Positions 61,828-64,000 of a DNA stretch of 64,000 bases are shown piece after piece. Source of the stretch: Bacillus sp. E(2018) (GTDB lineage Bacteria > Bacillota > Bacilli > Bacillales > Fictibacillaceae); contig NZ_SCOL01000002.1 in assembly GCF_005503015.1 (NCBI RefSeq), positions 124,001-188,000 of the forward strand, in the 5' to 3' direction. The first letter of the stretch is position 1; each line of letters starts with the position of its first letter. A model generated the notes under the pieces. The model was given only the letters and a program-made list of their open reading frames with translations. It had not been told where the DNA came from and did not search any database. A program made the position numbers and the translations under genes.

Positions 61828-62433
61828 TTAATTTGATTTTTTATGCTTTGTAACAAATACATCTTCACGCTTCAGAACAGATTTAGCTGTTTTGATAAAT
61901 ATCTTAATATCCAGGCACCAAGAAAGATGATCAATATAGTAAATATCATTTTGAATTCTTACTTTCCAAGGCACAGTGTTTCTAAAGTATGCTTGATTAA
62001 ATCCCGTAACACCTGGCCTAATTTCAAGCTTTCTTTCCTCGTTACCCTCATATAATTCCCGATGTTCTGGTAAATCAGGTCTAGGACCAATAATACTCAT
62101 ATCACCCTTAATAATATTTAACAGCTGTGGTGTTTCATCAAGACTCGTTTTACGGATAAACTTTCCTATTTTGGTTAATCTAGGATCATCCTCCGAATTA
62201 AAAGTTGATCCATCATCATTTCTTAGGTCAGGAGCATTCATCTTCATGGATCTTAATTTATACATTTTAAACACTTTTCCGCCTTTGCCCAGTCGTGGTG
62301 CGTTATAAAAAATTGTGCCTTTGTCTTGAAAGAATATAATTGTCCCTACAATAATTAGAATAATAAACCAGAATGGTAAGGCTATTAACGCTAGTATTAA
62401 ATCAAATACTCTTTTAAAAAAATACTTATACAT
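61828..62433 (-). CDS. Initiating undecaprenyl-phosphate sugar phosphotransferase
   Basis: 201 residues, the short form of the bacterial sugar transferase family (EpsL, PglC). It has one N-terminal membrane segment, then KVFKMYKLRSMKMNA, RKTSLDETPQLLNIIKGDMS, IGPRPDLPEH and RPGVTGFNQA. It transfers the first sugar phosphate to the lipid carrier. Together with the aminotransferase and GNAT genes a PglC-like use of a diamino or 4-amino sugar is plausible (inference). GAGGTG precedes the ATG. Confidence 0.92.
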   Translation of the reverse strand: MYKYFFKRVFDLILALIALPFWFIILIIVGTIIFFQDKGTIFYNAPRLGKGGKVFKMYKLRSMKMNAPDLRNDDGSTFNSEDDPRLTKIGKFIRKTSLDETPQLLNIIKGDMSIIGPRPDLPEHRELYEGNEERKLEIRPGVTGFNQAYFRNTVPWKVRIQNDIYYIDHLSWCLDIKIFIKTAKSVLKREDVFVTKHKKSN

Positions 62434-62446
62434 TGATTAACACACC

Positions 62447-63664
62447 TCAAGCTTCAAATAGTGCTTTTTTCATATTTCCAATCACGTACTCGACATCCTC
62501 ATCACTCAATAACGTATGAAGCGGAAGCGTAATTTCATTAATATACTGCTCATAAGCATTTGGATAATCATTAATTTCAAATCCTAAATTCTTATAAGCC
62601 GTAAACATTGGTAATGGCTTATAGTGGACGTTACATGCAATTCCATCTTTAGCCATCTTAAGAATTATTTCGTTTCTCTGTTCCTCACTAATTCCAGGAA
62701 TCCTAACTAAATAAAGATGGCCTGACGAGGCAAAATCATCACTATAATGCTGCAAGCTTTGAATACCTAATGGTCGAAGCGCTCTATCGTACATCTTAAT
62801 AATCTCTCTACGTCTTTCTAACAGACCATCATATCTATCTAACTGAATTAAACCAATACTTGCCATAATATCAGTCATATTGCACTTATAGGCTGGATAA
62901 ACAATGTCATATTCCCATGCACCTATCTGAGTTTTTGCTAAAGCATCTTTAGATTGACCATGTAGGCTATATAACATAAATTGCATATAAAGCCACTCAT
63001 CATCTAACCCATTATCATTTCGCCAGACAACAGCTCCACCTTCAGCTGTTGTAAAATTTTTTACTGCATGGAAGGAGAAGCAAGTAAAATCCGCAACTTG
63101 CCCACATTTCAATCCTTGTCTCTCCGCTCCAAAAGCATGAGCAGCATCCGTCATAACTATTATCCTATTAAATAATGACTGAATTTCATTATTTGACTTG
63201 AATAGTTCTTTCTTGCTTTTTACTATTTCAAAGATAGTATTGTAGTCACACATCTTTCCTGCGATATCTACAGGAATTATCACTTTAGTCTTCTCAGTTA
63301 TTGCATCTGCTAATTTAGAGTAATCCATTTCAAAAGAATCCGGTGCCGTGTCAACTAATACTATTTTCGCCCCAACATGCTCTATAACTGATGCCGATGC
63401 AGTATAGGTATATGCTGAAGTAATGACTTCATCTCCTGGCCCAATCCCTAAAATTCGAAGAGTAAGCTCCATAGCCGCAGTTGCTGAATTTAAGCAAGCA
63501 GCTTTGTTTGTCCCAACATATTTAGCTATTCTTTTTTCAAGCTCTTTAGTTCTTGGGCCAGTTGTAATCCAACCCGACTTCATTGCTTTTATAACCTCTT
63601 CTATCTCCACTTCTTGAATATCTGGTGGAGAGAATGGAATATTCCTTAAATGTGTATTATTCAT
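62447..63664 (-). CDS. DegT/DnrJ/EryC1 aminotransferase
   Basis: 405 residues of PLP-dependent fold type I. The cofactor lysine is Lys202 in SFHAVKNFTTAEGG and Asp173 lies in VMTDAAHAFGA. The start IPFSPPDIQEVEIEEVIKAM with GWITTGPRT is typical of sugar-nucleotide 4-aminotransferases (PglE/WecE group). It makes a 4-amino-4,6-dideoxy sugar nucleotide for the first residue of the polysaccharide. First gene of the cluster inside this window. GAGG precedes the ATG. Confidence 0.92.
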   Translation of the reverse strand: MNNTHLRNIPFSPPDIQEVEIEEVIKAMKSGWITTGPRTKELEKRIAKYVGTNKAACLNSATAAMELTLRILGIGPGDEVITSAYTYTASASVIEHVGAKIVLVDTAPDSFEMDYSKLADAITEKTKVIIPVDIAGKMCDYNTIFEIVKSKKELFKSNNEIQSLFNRIIVMTDAAHAFGAERQGLKCGQVADFTCFSFHAVKNFTTAEGGAVVWRNDNGLDDEWLYMQFMLYSLHGQSKDALAKTQIGAWEYDIVYPAYKCNMTDIMASIGLIQLDRYDGLLERRREIIKMYDRALRPLGIQSLQHYSDDFASSGHLYLVRIPGISEEQRNEIILKMAKDGIACNVHYKPLPMFTAYKNLGFEINDYPNAYEQYINEITLPLHTLLSDEDVEYVIGNMKKALFEA

Positions 63665-64000
63665 TTTTATTTTTCCTCGCTTAACATAAGTTAGTTTAGT
63701 TTGTTAGGACTTGACTGGAATCTGTTAAACTCCCCTTCCAATCAACTACTGACCTACTAAATTTAATCTACTTCAGATGCCTCTTGGAAATGCTTCTATC
63801 CATTAAGCAAAACAGAATAAAGCCGTGTTTCTACCATTATAAATACTTGTTATTTTACACCCAACATACAAGTGGGTCCCTTAAAGAAGAGACCCCTTAA
63901 CCTTTTCAATTAACATTCTTCACTAACAATGACTCTTTCTTATTAGCCAACCCCAAAACATACTTCGATAAATAACCACCATCAAACGACTGATGATTCT
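63665..64000. other. Right-edge intergenic region with a hairpin
   Basis: 336 bases without a credible gene. A stem (AAGTGGGTCCCTT with AAGAGACCCCTT, 63870-63898) lies in it and may terminate a transcript from the right or left. I see no clear promoter for the polysaccharide genes, which may be transcribed from beyond the edge. Confidence 0.4.

Noticed and set aside
63870..63898. T-box or other tRNA-sensing leader
   Set aside because: The hairpin lacks the T-box AGGGTGGNACCGCG element and no biosynthetic or synthetase gene follows. It is treated as a simple hairpin.

Overview
The window is low-GC Gram-positive DNA, most likely chromosome of a spore-former of the Bacillaceae (Bacillus or Fictibacillus type). 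The evidence is strong AGGAGG-type ribosome binding sites, WapA/Rhs, LXG, YezG, Imm22 and SUKH toxin-immunity families, DUF1672 lipoproteins, catabolite-response elements, and a Wzx/Wzy exopolysaccharide cluster. Almost all genes lie on the minus strand. No rRNA, tRNA, CRISPR array or complete insertion sequence was seen.

Region 1 (1-6520, plus 18.8-20.6 kb) looks like a pentose or pentitol utilisation regulon. It has an ABC importer (ATPase, two permeases, binding lipoprotein), a DeoR-family regulator, a TarJ-like alcohol dehydrogenase and, 12 kb away, an AraB-like ribulokinase. The three transcription units share a 10-bp-phased operator, and two carry cre-like sites, so they probably form one regulon now split by a toxin island.

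Region 2 (6.6-18.7 kb) is that island. One intact LXG polymorphic toxin and its Imm22 immunity gene are followed by a long tail of orphan immunity genes (SUKH/SMI1-KNR4, Imm22, YezG/DUF600, CdiI-like, DUF6985, DUF4274). Between them lie short leftover toxin C-termini, LXG fragments, a perfect 160-bp duplication and recurrent terminators. It reads as a recombination record of toxin-tip replacement.

Region 3 (20.7-32.3 kb) is mixed accessory DNA. It holds a PD-(D/E)XK protein, an HtrA-like anchored serine protease, a secreted esterase, small membrane proteins (including two related 36-residue peptides), a 21-bp-period tandem repeat, and a helicase/membrane-protein/Nmad3 group that is a candidate DNA-modification or phage-defence module.

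Region 4 (32.4-48.1 kb) is a second antagonism zone. A TslA-like reverse-architecture lipase toxin lies among four DUF1672 (TilA-like) lipoproteins, a DUF1672 remnant and two small lipoproteins. A 1970-residue WapA/Rhs toxin with its immunity candidate and two uncharacterised genes follow.

Region 5 (48.1-50.4 kb, plus strand) has a clear c-di-GMP-I riboswitch ahead of an uncharacterised 215-residue protein, followed by a decayed copy of the protease of region 3. The promoter and leader of the intact protease at 22.0 kb resemble the riboswitch leader but have lost the aptamer core.

Region 6 (50.4-63.7 kb) is a Wzx/Wzy-type extracellular polysaccharide operon read leftwards: aminotransferase, initiating sugar transferase, GNAT acetyltransferase, glycosyltransferases, Wzy, Wzx, O-acetyltransferase, UDP-ManNAc-type dehydrogenase and GalE. 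It probably continues beyond the right edge.

All family names come from reading the proteins by eye and from memory; no database search was possible.
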